64,000 nt of DNA from Bacteroidales bacterium (GTDB taxonomy: Bacteria > Bacteroidota > Bacteroidia > Bacteroidales > UBA10428), in contig JAFGGU010000070.1 in the NCBI GenBank assembly GCA_016930375.1, positions 42,295 to 106,294 on the forward strand. The letters run 5' to 3'. Of this stretch, positions 17,466 through 26,786 are shown in pieces; the first letter of the stretch is position 1; each line of letters starts with the position of its first letter. The position numbers and the translations under genes are program-made. The notes below the pieces were generated by a model. It saw nothing but the letters and a program-made list of their open reading frames with translations. It had not been told where the DNA came from and ran no database searches.

Positions 17466-18734
17466 CTAATCTCCGTTTACAATTTTAAAGTCTTTGTCTT
17501 CGAGAAGGTCCAGAAGATGACCCATTTTATTCTTCTTGGTTTTCAGGTAAGAAAGGTTATGTTCATTGGGGGGAATATTGAGCTGGATATTTTTGACTAC
17601 TGTGATACCATATCCCTCCAGTCCGGCCCTTTTGACCGGATTATTGGTAATCAGTTGTACCTTACCCAGTCCCAGCTCATGTAATATACTGGCGCCCACG
17701 CCATAATCACGTTCGTCTTCTTCAAATCCGAGATCAAGGTTGGCTTCAACAGTATCTCTGCCCTTCTCCTGCAGGTTATATGCTTTGATCTTGTTAAACA
17801 ACCCAATGCCCCTTCCTTCCTGGTTCAGGTATACAATTACTCCCTGTCCGGCCTTTTCAATCATCCTCATGGCTTCATGCAGTTGCGATCCGCAATCACA
17901 GCGGTAGGAACCGAATATGTCTCCTGTCATGCACGAGGAATGTACCCTCACCATAACCTCATCCTCCCGTGTCCAGGAACCTTTAATCAGCGCAAGATGC
18001 TCCAGGCGGTTTGACTTCTGAATAAAGGGAATAACCTTAAAAGTTCCGTATTTGGTAGGGAGGAATGCTTTTTCGCCTTTGATAACCAGACTTTCCTGTT
18101 CCAAAAGATAGGCAATCAATCCCTTAATCGTAATTAGCTTGAGTTTGTATTTTTTTGAAATTGCTACCAGTTCAGGTAAACGAGCCATGCTGCCGTCGTC
18201 ATTCATGATCTCAACAAGCGCTCCGCCGGGCTTTAATCCGGCAAGCCGGGTAAGATCAATAGTGGCTTCGGTATGTCCGGCCCGGCGTAAAACGCCCTTG
18301 GTCTTTGCTTTCAGCGGGAAGATATGTCCGGGTCTTCCCAGATCTTCAGGCTTGGTGGCAGGATCGACCAATGAACGGATGGTTTTGGCTCTGTCGGCAG
18401 CAGAAATACCGGTAGTACATCCATGTCCGAGCAGGTCCACTGAAACGGTAAAAGGGGTTGAATGAAGCGAAGTATTGCTTCTCACCATCAGCTCCAGTTC
18501 AAGCTGTTCACATCTTTTTTCGGGGATCGGAGCGCAAATAAGTCCTCTGCCACAGGTGGCCATAAAATTCACGATCTCCGGTGTTATAAGTTCAGCTGCA
18601 CAAATAAAATCACCTTCGTTTTCGCGGTCTTCGTCATCCACAACAATGATGACTTTCCCGGCCCTGATATCTTCAATGGCTTCCGCAATTGTATTAAGTT
18701 CAACCAATATGTTATTTTTGATCCGTTCCAACAT
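17466..18734 (-). CDS. ribBA: 3,4-dihydroxy-2-butanone-4-phosphate synthase / GTP cyclohydrolase II
   Basis: The 422-residue product has an N-terminal RibB domain ([13 protein letters not shown] near residue 35 and [16 protein letters not shown] near 150). Its C-terminal RibA domain has the zinc-binding set [15 protein letters not shown], the [10 protein letters not shown] loop and [13 protein letters not shown]. Both initial reactions of riboflavin synthesis are therefore encoded in one protein. A -7 box lies at 18763-18771. GGAGG ends only one base before the ATG, too close for an ideal ribosome site, but Bacteroidota rarely depend on it. It is followed by fmt. Confidence 0.96.
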   Translation of the reverse strand: MLERIKNNILVELNTIAEAIEDIRAGKVIIVVDDEDRENEGDFICAAELITPEIVNFMATCGRGLICAPIPEKRCEQLELELMVRSNTSLHSTPFTVSVDLLGHGCTTGISAADRAKTIRSLVDPATKPEDLGRPGHIFPLKAKTKGVLRRAGHTEATIDLTRLAGLKPGGALVEIMNDDGSMARLPELVAISKKYKLKLITIKGLIAYLLEQESLVIKGEKAFLPTKYGTFKVIPFIQKSNRLEHLALIKGSWTREDEVMVRVHSSCMTGDIFGSYRCDCGSQLHEAMRMIEKAGQGVIVYLNQEGRGIGLFNKIKAYNLQEKGRDTVEANLDLGFEEDERDYGVGASILHELGLGKVQLITNNPVKRAGLEGYGITVVKNIQLNIPPNEHNLSYLKTKKNKMGHLLDLLEDKDFKIVNGD

Positions 18735-18762
18735 ACCTCCAGTTTTCAGTAAATCAAGGAAT

Positions 18763-18771
18763 GCAAAATTA
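18763..18771 (-). promoter_or_regulatory. -7 box for ribBA-fmt
   Basis: The minus strand reads TAATTTTGC, an exact TAnnTTTGC, with a transcription start expected near 18756 and the ribBA start at 18734. The leader is too short for an FMN riboswitch. Confidence 0.5.
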
Positions 18772-18802
18772 TAACTTTCCCTTTACCAATCCATGAAATT
18801 CA

Positions 18803-19981
18803 TCAGCTGCGTTTAACTTTCTGCCATGTAACCGTGTGCCGGCCGGTGATAAAAAGTAGGAATCCCTTGATTATGGCAAAGTTCATGATGAAAAGATAAT
18901 AAGGCGCAAACAGAATTCTTAATCCCAGACTTACATTCTGTAATATTCTTCCGGCCAGGACAAAGAGGTAAAAGATGCATTGCAGAATAAATAGGAAAGT
19001 GAAAACCTTGTTATTGGTAACAGGGTCACAAACAATCAGGAGGTTCAGCAGGAATAACAGCAGAAAACCAATTGGCACCAGGGTCCAGCGCAACACCTTA
19101 TGCGAGATGTACATGAGTGACCGCATACCGTAGTGTAAAGGATTCAGCAGTTCGGGCATTCTTACCAATGCCTGCATACCACCGGCAGCTATCCTGGTCT
19201 TTCTTTTAAGTTCTTCCTGGATATTTAAGGAGGCGGTTTCCATTCCCCATGCTTTTGGAGCGTATTTGATGCTATATCCTTTCTGCATGATTTGCATGGA
19301 CACCGTAAAATCATCCAGCAGAGTATCCTCCTTCACTTCGTCATATAATGCAGTTCTCACTGCAAAGATCTCACCAACAGCGCCCATTACCGAACTTGTA
19401 TCTGATTCAAGTCTTTTTATCCACGATTCGTATTGCCAGTATAACCCTTCCCCTGCGCCCACAGCTACCTGTAAACCTGCTCCGCTAATTCTCTTTTCCC
19501 CGGTAACACAACCTGTATTATCATCTGCAAAAAATTGTACGATTTCGCGTATGGCTTCAGAATTCAGCATGGTATTGGCGTCTGTGAAAACAACCAGCGG
19601 TGTTTGAACCTGTTTTATACCCCGGTTCATGGCATGGATTTTTCCCCTGCGTTCCTTTTCATGGATTACCTTGAATTCAGGGTAAAGCAACAGCAATTCC
19701 GCAGTATTGTCAGTTGTGCCATCAGTTACCCAAAGTATGTGAAGCTTTTCGGCAGGATAATTGATATCCTTGCAATTCCTGGCCTTTTCGATAACATAAT
19801 CACCTTCATTATAGGCTGGAATTAATAAGGTCACCGAAGGTTCAGCAGGGATGGAAGAAGGTCTTACGTCGTGTTTAAAAAGTTGCCTGAACCTTGAAAG
19901 AATCAGTAAAAGGAGTGTGTATCCGAAATAGGCATACAGAATGATGAAAAGAAAAAGGATGAATAGCACTTTCAGGATCAT
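18803..19981 (-). CDS. Membrane glycosyltransferase family 2
   Basis: The 392-residue product has an N-terminal membrane segment, then a GT-A domain with VTLLIPAYNEGDYV, WVTDGTTDNT, VVFTDANTML (the DxD-like metal site) and LLDDFTVSMQIMQKGY, which resembles the acceptor ED/QxxRW region of processive GT2 enzymes. Three to four further membrane segments lie in the C-terminal 110 residues. It probably transfers a sugar from the inner membrane face during polysaccharide or glycolipid synthesis. It overlaps the upstream GT4 gene by four bases. Confidence 0.9.
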   Translation of the reverse strand: MILKVLFILFLFIILYAYFGYTLLLLILSRFRQLFKHDVRPSSIPAEPSVTLLIPAYNEGDYVIEKARNCKDINYPAEKLHILWVTDGTTDNTAELLLLYPEFKVIHEKERRGKIHAMNRGIKQVQTPLVVFTDANTMLNSEAIREIVQFFADDNTGCVTGEKRISGAGLQVAVGAGEGLYWQYESWIKRLESDTSSVMGAVGEIFAVRTALYDEVKEDTLLDDFTVSMQIMQKGYSIKYAPKAWGMETASLNIQEELKRKTRIAAGGMQALVRMPELLNPLHYGMRSLMYISHKVLRWTLVPIGFLLLFLLNLLIVCDPVTNNKVFTFLFILQCIFYLFVLAGRILQNVSLGLRILFAPYYLFIMNFAIIKGFLLFITGRHTVTWQKVKRS

Positions 19982-21186
19982 CGCATATGAGCTTTATAAA
20001 ATTCTGCAACTCCTGCTGCCAGAATTTTATTGTTGAATGCTGCCAATACAAAACTCTGCGCGTTTTGTCCTATTCTCAAATAAAATTCAGGGTGATTCAA
20101 TAATCTTTCAACCTGATCAATGAACTCGTCTGCCTGGGAAGCAATTATAATATTTTCTTCGTTTTTCACAGCCAGGCCTTCGGCGCCAATGGGTGTGGTA
20201 ATCACCGGCTTGCCAATGGCCATGGCTTCAATGATCTTCACTCGCATGCCGCTTCCTGAGAAACAGGGTGCAACCATAATACCGTAAGCCTGCATGAACT
20301 CTTTTGCATTGGCTATCTGTCCGTGAAATAGGATGCCGGGTTGTTGCAGACTTTCCTTCAGCCATGCCGGTGCATTCCGGCCGGCTATATGAAGCTTAAG
20401 TTCGGGATTCCGGCGCAGGAGTTCCGGAAAAACTTCAGATACGAACCATAGCAAACCTTCCCGGTTGGGTATCCAATCCAGCGATCCCAGAAAAAACAAA
20501 GTCAGATGCATGGTATGGGTTTTCTTCGGTGTTGTTCCGGCAGTTTCTATATCAATGCCAGCAGGACAAACATAGGCAGGTCGGGTATTACCCATTTTAA
20601 CATAATTTTCAAGGTCGTAAGCAGTAATGGGCAGCAGTACATCATAACTGTCAATGGCTTCCGATTCAAATCGTTTTATTCGTCGGGCAAGTATTCCAAA
20701 ATACCACTTTTTCAAAGGATTTCCCATGGTGGCTGCCAGGCGCTGCCAGATTGCATGTTCCACATTATGTGCACGCAATGCGATCAATGCGTTGGAGTTT
20801 TTCCGTATAACGGGTATATAGGGCGTAAGATACAGTCCTTCGAGCTGCACAATATCAAAGGTCTCAGCAGAAAGCAGTTCAACCAGCATGTTTTCAAATT
20901 CAGCCGAAATAAAACGAATGGCAATATAGGGTTCCCGGGAGAAAAGCAAATTCCTGACCATTGCCGGGAAACGCAATTTCGTATTCACATAAACCGAATG
21001 CACCGTCATCATTTTTGAGAATTCCTGCTTGTCTTCGATGGTAAGCTGATGTTTGGGAGTGCTCATGGTAAGCACGGTGATTTCATGGCCAAGTCTGCTC
21101 AGTGACCGCGCCAGGTTTAACATGGCAATTGATCCACCGTCAAGCGCAGGATAAGGCGGTTTATGACAAACCTGTAATATTCTCAT
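19978..21186 (-). CDS. Glycosyltransferase family 4/1
   Basis: The 402-residue product has a GT-B fold. Its N-terminus, RILQVCHKPPYPALDGGSIAM, is typical of acceptor-binding domains. The C-terminal nucleotide-sugar domain includes FFLGSLDWIPN, LHIAGRNAPAW, VAPCFSGSGMRVKIIEAMAIGKPVITT and IGAEGL. It probably acts in cell-surface glycan assembly. The start overlaps the stop of the LptF/LptG-like gene in an ATGA arrangement and its own stop overlaps the GT2 gene, so the three are translationally coupled. Confidence 0.92.
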   Translation of the reverse strand: MRILQVCHKPPYPALDGGSIAMLNLARSLSRLGHEITVLTMSTPKHQLTIEDKQEFSKMMTVHSVYVNTKLRFPAMVRNLLFSREPYIAIRFISAEFENMLVELLSAETFDIVQLEGLYLTPYIPVIRKNSNALIALRAHNVEHAIWQRLAATMGNPLKKWYFGILARRIKRFESEAIDSYDVLLPITAYDLENYVKMGNTRPAYVCPAGIDIETAGTTPKKTHTMHLTLFFLGSLDWIPNREGLLWFVSEVFPELLRRNPELKLHIAGRNAPAWLKESLQQPGILFHGQIANAKEFMQAYGIMVAPCFSGSGMRVKIIEAMAIGKPVITTPIGAEGLAVKNEENIIIASQADEFIDQVERLLNHPEFYLRIGQNAQSFVLAAFNNKILAAGVAEFYKAHMR

Positions 21187-23354
21187 GACAGATACTCAAT
21201 TTCCAGTTTGAGGGCTGAACTGTTCAACAGATTAATCATGCCTGCAGATAATTCCACCGCTTTCCTGAGGCTCCTGCGGATATATATCATTTTGAATTTG
21301 ATGTAGATCAACCGGAGGATTAGTAGCGGAAAGACCACAAGATGGATAATCATCAGCCATTTTTTTCTTAACAAGGGTTCTGCAATCCGTCCGGTTATCA
21401 GAGGAAATTCGGTCAAACGTTTCTTAAAATAGGGCATCCTGAACCATTTGCTTAATATCATCTGATCGATATAACTATTGTAATGGATCGCGAACTCAAT
21501 CAGATAAAAGAATTCAGTATTGGTGACTGCTTTTTGGAACAGTACCTTCCAGCGCATATCTTTCTTCAGGGATTCAATGCAATGACCTGCCATTTCACTG
21601 ATATTGGCAAACCCTTCCTGTAATTGTTCTTTGGAAATTTCAATCAGGTCAAATCTTCCCGTAACGTGTGCCTTTTTTTCAAGCAATGCACCCTTTTTGA
21701 GACCGGCTTTTTCCTGGATCCAGTTCAAATAGGTATCGAGGTTCAGGATGGCGGAATCATTGGTGGCCTGATAGGTCAGGAACACACCGGCAATAACCAG
21801 GATAAAAGAGGACATCCACATACCCTCAAAGGGTGTCAGAACACTTTCCCGTACAAATTTCTCACCAGTCATCGAAAGAATATAATACACGATGAAAAGC
21901 AGGGTTGAAATCACAGTGGGCATACCCAGTCCTCCTTTTCGTATGATTGCTCCCAGCGGCGCACCAATAAAAAGGAAAATAAGACATGCAAAAGAAAGTG
22001 TGAACTTCCGGTGCCATTCAATCTCATGCCGGCGAAGTACTTTGGTCACAAAATCGAGGTTGGAAGTAACACCTCCAACCAGGTACTGGGTCGTCATGAC
22101 ATAGTTGGTGGCCGACCTCAAAAAGTTTTTCTTTTGCTCAATGGGATAGGAATTAAACAGGCTGTCAAAATCCTGCACTTTTAAAACCGGTTTCTGAAAA
22201 ATCACCGAATCAGCCTTTAAACTGGTATCAGATGGCTGTCCAAAGGATTTATCTGCTACGGCATCAGTTACAGTTTTTGTCTTTACTTCTCTGGCTCTTT
22301 CTCTTGCTTTTAATGCTCTGATCGCTTCTGCATTGGCCGGGGATGTAGGCGAGGAGGCTGGTCTCAGGTTTCCGGAGGATGCAGGGTGTATCGGATTATT
22401 CATATAAGCCAGTGGCACATCCGAAGCAAGTATACTCTTCCCGGTACGACTTATCTTGAAATAATGATCCTTGAGCAGCGTACGGTGAAATTCAGAGCTT
22501 TTGAAATCCAGCTCGCGCTGCAGGGAGTCAGCAGCTTTTTTAAGCTGTGACACATTCTGCATCTGGTAGGAATTTCTGAAGATGCTTTCATCAGTTCGCA
22601 GGAGTTCAAATCCTGTCATTTCAATGATAATGCGTTGTTCACCGAATTTGTCAATCTCATGCGGATAATACCCTTTGTCTTTTTTCCGTCTGCCTTCGCT
22701 CCTTTCATAATACGTGGAACCATTCCACAAGGTAATGACCATATTCCGCTTGTCGGAAGTCATTTTCATCTGACCGGAATCAGCCAGGGTCACTTTGTTG
22801 TTACCCCTGCGATCAGAATGATCATAGATCTTGATATCATACAGTAAATTGGTGACAGGATTCTTCCTGTCAACTTTAATGCTGTAATTTTCCAAACCAT
22901 TGTAAAAAACACCTTCAGTAATCTGCACTTCAGGCCGCTGCTGTCGTAAATCATATAACAGTGATTTCATTTTCAGGTTTGTGACAGGCAGTATGTTGTT
23001 GGAAAAGAAGAAAGCTCCGATGGAAACCAGGATTATCACAAAAACCAATGGCATTAATACCCTGCGCAGTGAAACCCCCGATGATTTAATGGCAGTTAGT
23101 TCATAATATTCTCCCATGTTGCCGAAAGTCATCAACGAGGAAAGCAGGATCGCGAGCGGCACCGCAAGCGGAACCAGACTTGCTGAGGCATATATCATAA
23201 GTTCTCCGATGACCTTAAACTCCAATCCTTTGCCTACCAATTCATCAATGTATCTCCAGAGGAATTGCATCAGCAAAAGAAAAAGCACGATAAAGAAGGT
23301 CATGACAAATGGCCCCAGAAACGAACCAATAACCAGCCTGTAAAGTCGCTTCAC
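21183..23354 (-). CDS. LptF/LptG-family (YjgP/YjgQ) permease
   Basis: The 723-residue product has the N-terminal membrane pair typical of LptF/LptG, with GSFLGPFVMTFFIVLFLLLM and WRYIDELVGKGL. A periplasmic beta-jellyroll region (about 100-420) follows, then a membrane block with FLFIGAPLGAIIRKGGLGMP. These permeases drive lipopolysaccharide from the inner membrane to the periplasmic bridge. The protein is long: about 150 residues after the last canonical helix include another hydrophobic stretch (MIIHLVVFPLLILRLIYI), and the periplasmic part has a low-complexity Ser/Pro/Ala insert around residue 325. It heads an operon with two glycosyltransferases. Confidence 0.9.
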   Translation of the reverse strand: MKRLYRLVIGSFLGPFVMTFFIVLFLLLMQFLWRYIDELVGKGLEFKVIGELMIYASASLVPLAVPLAILLSSLMTFGNMGEYYELTAIKSSGVSLRRVLMPLVFVIILVSIGAFFFSNNILPVTNLKMKSLLYDLRQQRPEVQITEGVFYNGLENYSIKVDRKNPVTNLLYDIKIYDHSDRRGNNKVTLADSGQMKMTSDKRNMVITLWNGSTYYERSEGRRKKDKGYYPHEIDKFGEQRIIIEMTGFELLRTDESIFRNSYQMQNVSQLKKAADSLQRELDFKSSEFHRTLLKDHYFKISRTGKSILASDVPLAYMNNPIHPASSGNLRPASSPTSPANAEAIRALKARERAREVKTKTVTDAVADKSFGQPSDTSLKADSVIFQKPVLKVQDFDSLFNSYPIEQKKNFLRSATNYVMTTQYLVGGVTSNLDFVTKVLRRHEIEWHRKFTLSFACLIFLFIGAPLGAIIRKGGLGMPTVISTLLFIVYYILSMTGEKFVRESVLTPFEGMWMSSFILVIAGVFLTYQATNDSAILNLDTYLNWIQEKAGLKKGALLEKKAHVTGRFDLIEISKEQLQEGFANISEMAGHCIESLKKDMRWKVLFQKAVTNTEFFYLIEFAIHYNSYIDQMILSKWFRMPYFKKRLTEFPLITGRIAEPLLRKKWLMIIHLVVFPLLILRLIYIKFKMIYIRRSLRKAVELSAGMINLLNSSALKLEIEYLS

Positions 23355-23394
23355 AATACTATCGGATTAACAGAATGAATTACGATTCACAGCA

Positions 23395-23402
23395 CAAAGC
23401 TA
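23395..23402 (-). promoter_or_regulatory. -7 box for the permease-glycosyltransferase operon
   Basis: The minus strand reads TAGCTTTG, an exact TAnnTTTG, placing the transcript start near 23388 and the permease start codon at 23354. It lies between the upstream START-like gene and the permease, so the operon may have its own promoter. Confidence 0.45.
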
Positions 23403-23429
23403 GGATATTTTCGCGAGAGGTAAAATGGA

Positions 23430-23810
23430 TCAGAGACCGATAACATGTTTTAGCTTGGCAATTTGGGAGTTCCAGAGTTCGATCGTACTATCCCTGTCTT
23501 CATCATCAACAAAATCAGTTATGATAAGGGCAGTATCTCCGGTAAGTTCATCGGTGCTGATGCGGAACTCAAACCAATGTGACTCCGGATCTTCTGAATC
23601 TACCCAGCGGAAACGAATATACTTGTTTTCCTTTTTCTGAATAATTTCAGCTTTTTGCTCAGATTTATCCCAGAAAAAAGAGAACAGACTGCCTGTGATA
23701 TTTACATTGTCGGCAAACCATTCCGATAACCCTCCAGGTGTGCTCAATCGTGGAAAAAGTACTTTAGGCGATGAGTTTAACGTATATTCCAGGGTTATCT
23801 TCTTCTTCAT
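23430..23810 (-). CDS. START-like domain protein
   Basis: The 126-residue product begins KKKITLEYTLNSSPKVLFPRLSTPGGLSEWFADNV, which matches the START-like (AHSA1/SRPBCC-type) small protein conserved in Bacteroidota. Strands with RFRWVDSEDPESHWFEFRI and a long C-terminal helix complete the helix-grip fold. No catalytic residues are evident; a hydrophobic ligand is likely but unknown. It lies just upstream of the LptF/LptG-like gene, an arrangement I recall as common in this phylum. Confidence 0.85.
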   Translation of the reverse strand: MKKKITLEYTLNSSPKVLFPRLSTPGGLSEWFADNVNITGSLFSFFWDKSEQKAEIIQKKENKYIRFRWVDSEDPESHWFEFRISTDELTGDTALIITDFVDDEDRDSTIELWNSQIAKLKHVIGL

Positions 23811-23950
23811 CTGAACAAACGGGTGTTAGATTCGGGTTTTTCCAAGTGGTTTTTGTGCAATATATAAAAAATGTTTTGGCAAAGCAAATTAAAAGGGAAG
23901 TAATGAGTTCTGCAGAATGAAAATGCAAATAAAGCAACTTCCCGATATAA

Positions 23951-25870
23951 TCAAAACTCAACCACAACGCCTTTTTGGATTTGTTTTTTCCGGTAAGTAA
24001 CCGCATGAATGACTTCCTGCTCTGCGTTTAACAGGTATATCGTAGCGCCTGTATTGGGTAGCTTTAAAGCCGAACCATCCAGCCTGATGGTGCGAGCTTC
24101 TCCGCCGGACAGAATTCCGGTAAGCATTTCTTTCCTGCCCTTGACCTCCAGCGACCAGTTGGAGATATCGGCAATATCCGCTGAGGTATTGAGCAGGGTT
24201 ATGTTTTCAGCGCCTTTATCATAACCTTTCGGGTTAACCAGGGCAGAGACAATCTTTACCAAATCAGCAGGAAGCGGGGATCGCAAGGCCAGCGCCCTTT
24301 TTACCGCTTCTTCAGCGTTCGCCTTTCCATAACCGTAATAAATGCTGTGGCCCTGCAGATTGTACTGACCATTTGACATGTCAATTTTTTCTGCCGTCTC
24401 CCGGATGATTTCTTTCACCTGTTGAGCGCTCAACACTGGATTTACAGATAATATCAGCGCTACGATACCGGCAACACCGGGACAGGCACTGGAAGTACCG
24501 CCAAAATCGCCGGTGTAATCGTCAGTTCTGTTGTAACCGGCAACACCAACGCGGTCTGTTGTATAAATACCCTGGGTAAGGGGATCAGGATGGTTGAACG
24601 GAGGGTATCCGACATCACTGCTGGGGAATGTACACCATACACTTTGACCAAAGTCACTGTAAACGCTTCTTTTATTGGTGTCATTGCATGCTGCCACTGC
24701 CAGCACTTTGTCATAGCTGGCGTATCCGTCATACCGGATATCCTCATTGCCGTTACCCGCAGCAAATGTAATAATGCAACCTTTACCCTCCCGCCCTTGA
24801 CTGACGGCGTAATCGATGGCCAGGCGGGTATGGTCGGGCACGTCAACAAGGGAAGTATGCACCGGATCATCAGGATCAGTCCAGTAACCATCCATCGGGC
24901 CCCAGCTGCATGAAATAATATCGGCTCCATGATCCACTGCCCATTTGAACGCGTTCGCCTCAGCAATGGAACCCAATCCGGCATGCAGGCGAATGGGCAT
25001 TAAAACTGCTTTGGGTGCAACTCCGGAAGCTTTAATGCCTGCGGCGGTTGCAACACCGGCACAGGCAGTACCGTGATTATCCCCGGAATTCTTGGGTCGC
25101 GGATCGTTACTGTTGAGAGTAATATCTCTTGCGTGTATCACTTTTGCAGGCTGATTGAATTCATGATGATCTATGTCAAAACCATCATCAATAACAGCAA
25201 TAACAATATTTTCTCCCTGCGACAACCGGTGCGCCTGGTCGGCCTTTACACCTGCATTGATTTGTACACCATTAACGATCGTATCTTTAAGGTGCCATTG
25301 TTTGGAGTGGATATTCCTGAAGCCTTTTTTCCGGATCAGTTCGGGGTGGCAAAGCTCAACCTCTTTCTGGTTCAACAGGTATTCAGCAATTTTAAAAATC
25401 TCTAAACCCGTGTCTTCAGGAGCGCTCACAAAAAATGTGTTCCTGGCATAGGTAAGTCTTTGTTTTATGGTCAGTTTGTTTTCTGCAAGAATTTTTTCGC
25501 AGGTATCAATCATAATTGTATCAAAGAACTTGATGAATATATTCTCAGTGTATATCACAGGTGTTATACCATCGGCTTCCACCAGCACCCTGCCTGCAAA
25601 TCTCACTTCCGGTTCATTTTTCAGGGCTGATCTGGCATTATCCCGCGCGGTTACATGATCTGTCACTGAATCCCTGGTCTTTAACACAGTGACATCCGCA
25701 TCGGGGAATTCCATTTCCACATTAAAATCATTCAACACTTCAAGTCCTTCATCTGAAAAGACTGATTTGTCAAGGTCCCGGGCATTTCTGGTGCGCACAA
25801 CCACCCTGTCAGTGCTTTCGTACAGGGTGTGTTTTTTACCGTGTTTGCCGCCAAATGTGTATGTATACAT
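23951..25870 (-). CDS. Subtilisin-like serine protease (S8) with C-terminal lamin-tail-like domain
   Basis: The 639-residue product has no signal peptide. Residues 1-195 form an unassigned N-terminal domain. The S8 domain follows with the full triad: Asp 228 in VIDDGFD, His 266 in NHGTACAG, Ser 460 in GGTSSACPG, plus the oxyanion Asn 373 in AGNGNED. Residues about 540-635 have the pattern of a lamin-tail domain (LVNPKGYDKGAENITLLNT, then DISNWSLEV and LPNTGATIYLLN). The lack of a secretion signal points to a cytoplasmic protease or an unconventional export route. It starts 22 bases after a small partner gene and probably shares its promoter. Confidence 0.9.
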   Translation of the reverse strand: MYTYTFGGKHGKKHTLYESTDRVVVRTRNARDLDKSVFSDEGLEVLNDFNVEMEFPDADVTVLKTRDSVTDHVTARDNARSALKNEPEVRFAGRVLVEADGITPVIYTENIFIKFFDTIMIDTCEKILAENKLTIKQRLTYARNTFFVSAPEDTGLEIFKIAEYLLNQKEVELCHPELIRKKGFRNIHSKQWHLKDTIVNGVQINAGVKADQAHRLSQGENIVIAVIDDGFDIDHHEFNQPAKVIHARDITLNSNDPRPKNSGDNHGTACAGVATAAGIKASGVAPKAVLMPIRLHAGLGSIAEANAFKWAVDHGADIISCSWGPMDGYWTDPDDPVHTSLVDVPDHTRLAIDYAVSQGREGKGCIITFAAGNGNEDIRYDGYASYDKVLAVAACNDTNKRSVYSDFGQSVWCTFPSSDVGYPPFNHPDPLTQGIYTTDRVGVAGYNRTDDYTGDFGGTSSACPGVAGIVALILSVNPVLSAQQVKEIIRETAEKIDMSNGQYNLQGHSIYYGYGKANAEEAVKRALALRSPLPADLVKIVSALVNPKGYDKGAENITLLNTSADIADISNWSLEVKGRKEMLTGILSGGEARTIRLDGSALKLPNTGATIYLLNAEQEVIHAVTYRKKQIQKGVVVEF

Positions 25871-25892
25871 ATGAGTAGGATTTCATGGAATT

Positions 25893-26132
25893 TCATTTAT
25901 CCGGCAGGTGTACCCTCACTGATTTTTGCCACACCACCATCTGTCGGGCGTGATTCCTCAGTTCCTCGGCCATTTCATTGTTGCCGTCCTCCTCCAGGAG
26001 TTTGGCATAGTATCTCAGAGTTGAGGGGGCATATACATCCTGGGCCCTGAGAAGGAAAACGGGTTCGTTCCCGGGAATCCTGCCTGCTTTGTCAATGATA
26101 CGCTGGTTGTAATCTTCACGGGTGAATTTCAT
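25893..26132 (-). CDS. Small protein paired with the subtilase
   Basis: The product is 79 residues from the ATG at 26132 (MKFTREDYNQ). It contains EPVFLLRAQDVYAPSTLRYY and a helical region AKLLEEDGNNEMAEELRNHA ending in a basic, Trp-containing tail. I recognise FLLRAQD-type small proteins as a conserved but uncharacterised family. The gene lies directly upstream of the subtilase, in the same transcript by spacing, so a role as an inhibitor, chaperone or substrate adaptor is possible; this is inference. An upstream start at 26186 is rejected because the promoter box at 26176-26183 lies downstream of it. Confidence 0.75.
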   Translation of the reverse strand: MKFTREDYNQRIIDKAGRIPGNEPVFLLRAQDVYAPSTLRYYAKLLEEDGNNEMAEELRNHARQMVVWQKSVRVHLPDK

Positions 26133-26152
26133 GGAGTAACCTGTTAAAAAAA

Positions 26153-26183
26153 TACCTTTGCTGTACTTATACAGACAAAGGTA
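26153..26183 (-). promoter_or_regulatory. -7 box within an inverted repeat (possible operator)
   Basis: On the minus strand TACCTTTG at 26183-26176 is an exact TAnnTTTG box. It is one end of a near-perfect inverted repeat: TACCTTTGTCTGTA, four bases, then TACAGCAAAGGTA, with one extra base in one arm. A dimeric regulator bound here would cover the promoter of the small gene and the subtilase. Confidence 0.5.
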
Positions 26184-26218
26184 CAAATTTAAGAAAATCA
26201 GAGTGGGGATATCTTTGA

Positions 26219-26593
26219 TCAGGAAGCGTCCCTGAATCTGCAGAATCTGAATTCTGCCTTTTTTAACATCTCTTTAAAAATCTTTCCGCATTCATAAGTT
26301 GCCTCATCCCCTGCTTCAAAGAACCATTTTATGGTCAGCCTTTCAATTTTGGAATTGTTGTCCAGCTTTTTCAGAAGGTAGAGCAGCATTTTTGAGGAAA
26401 CGCTGTTCATATATTCCAGGTTGATGTCAACTGTAAGCTTGCTGATTTCAAGACTTTCAGCCCAGGAGATCAAAGGATTGTAAAACTTGTTTTCATTTGC
26501 GGGTATCGACCGTCCCTTGATAAGTAACGTGTTATCATTACCAAAAATTACCGCCGGTGTCGAATTTGTGGCTTTAATATGAATGGTATTCAT
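26219..26593 (-). CDS. SiaC-family (DUF1987) regulatory phosphoprotein
   Basis: The 124-residue product matches the DUF1987/SiaC family: an N-terminal IHIKATNSTPAVIFGNDNTL, then GRSIPANENKFYNPLISW, and LEYMNSVSSKMLLYLLKKL, where the SS pair occupies the usual phosphorylated Ser/Thr position. SiaC proteins work as partner-switching antagonists that control a diguanylate cyclase in pseudomonads. No SiaA phosphatase, SiaB kinase or GGDEF gene is beside it here, so partners must be elsewhere. Its stop lies 36 bases before the promoter region of the small protease partner. Confidence 0.85.
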   Translation of the reverse strand: MNTIHIKATNSTPAVIFGNDNTLLIKGRSIPANENKFYNPLISWAESLEISKLTVDINLEYMNSVSSKMLLYLLKKLDNNSKIERLTIKWFFEAGDEATYECGKIFKEMLKKAEFRFCRFRDAS

Positions 26594-26786
26594 GCCCTTT
26601 GAGTTTGGTATTCATGAAATTAAACGTTATTTGCCATTAATTGGATTGAAACTTTTGACTAATTCCCGGAATTCAATGATAATGTTTCGTTTATTAGTTG
26701 TATATCAATGTATATTAAGAATTGTAGACTCTCTCCGGAAGTTTTTTTGTAATTTTATTTTTTATGCATGAATTGAAAGCCTTGAT

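Noticed and set aside
18735..18802. FMN riboswitch upstream of ribBA
   Set aside because: The leader from the -7 box to the start codon is only about 20 bases, and no conserved FMN element is visible.
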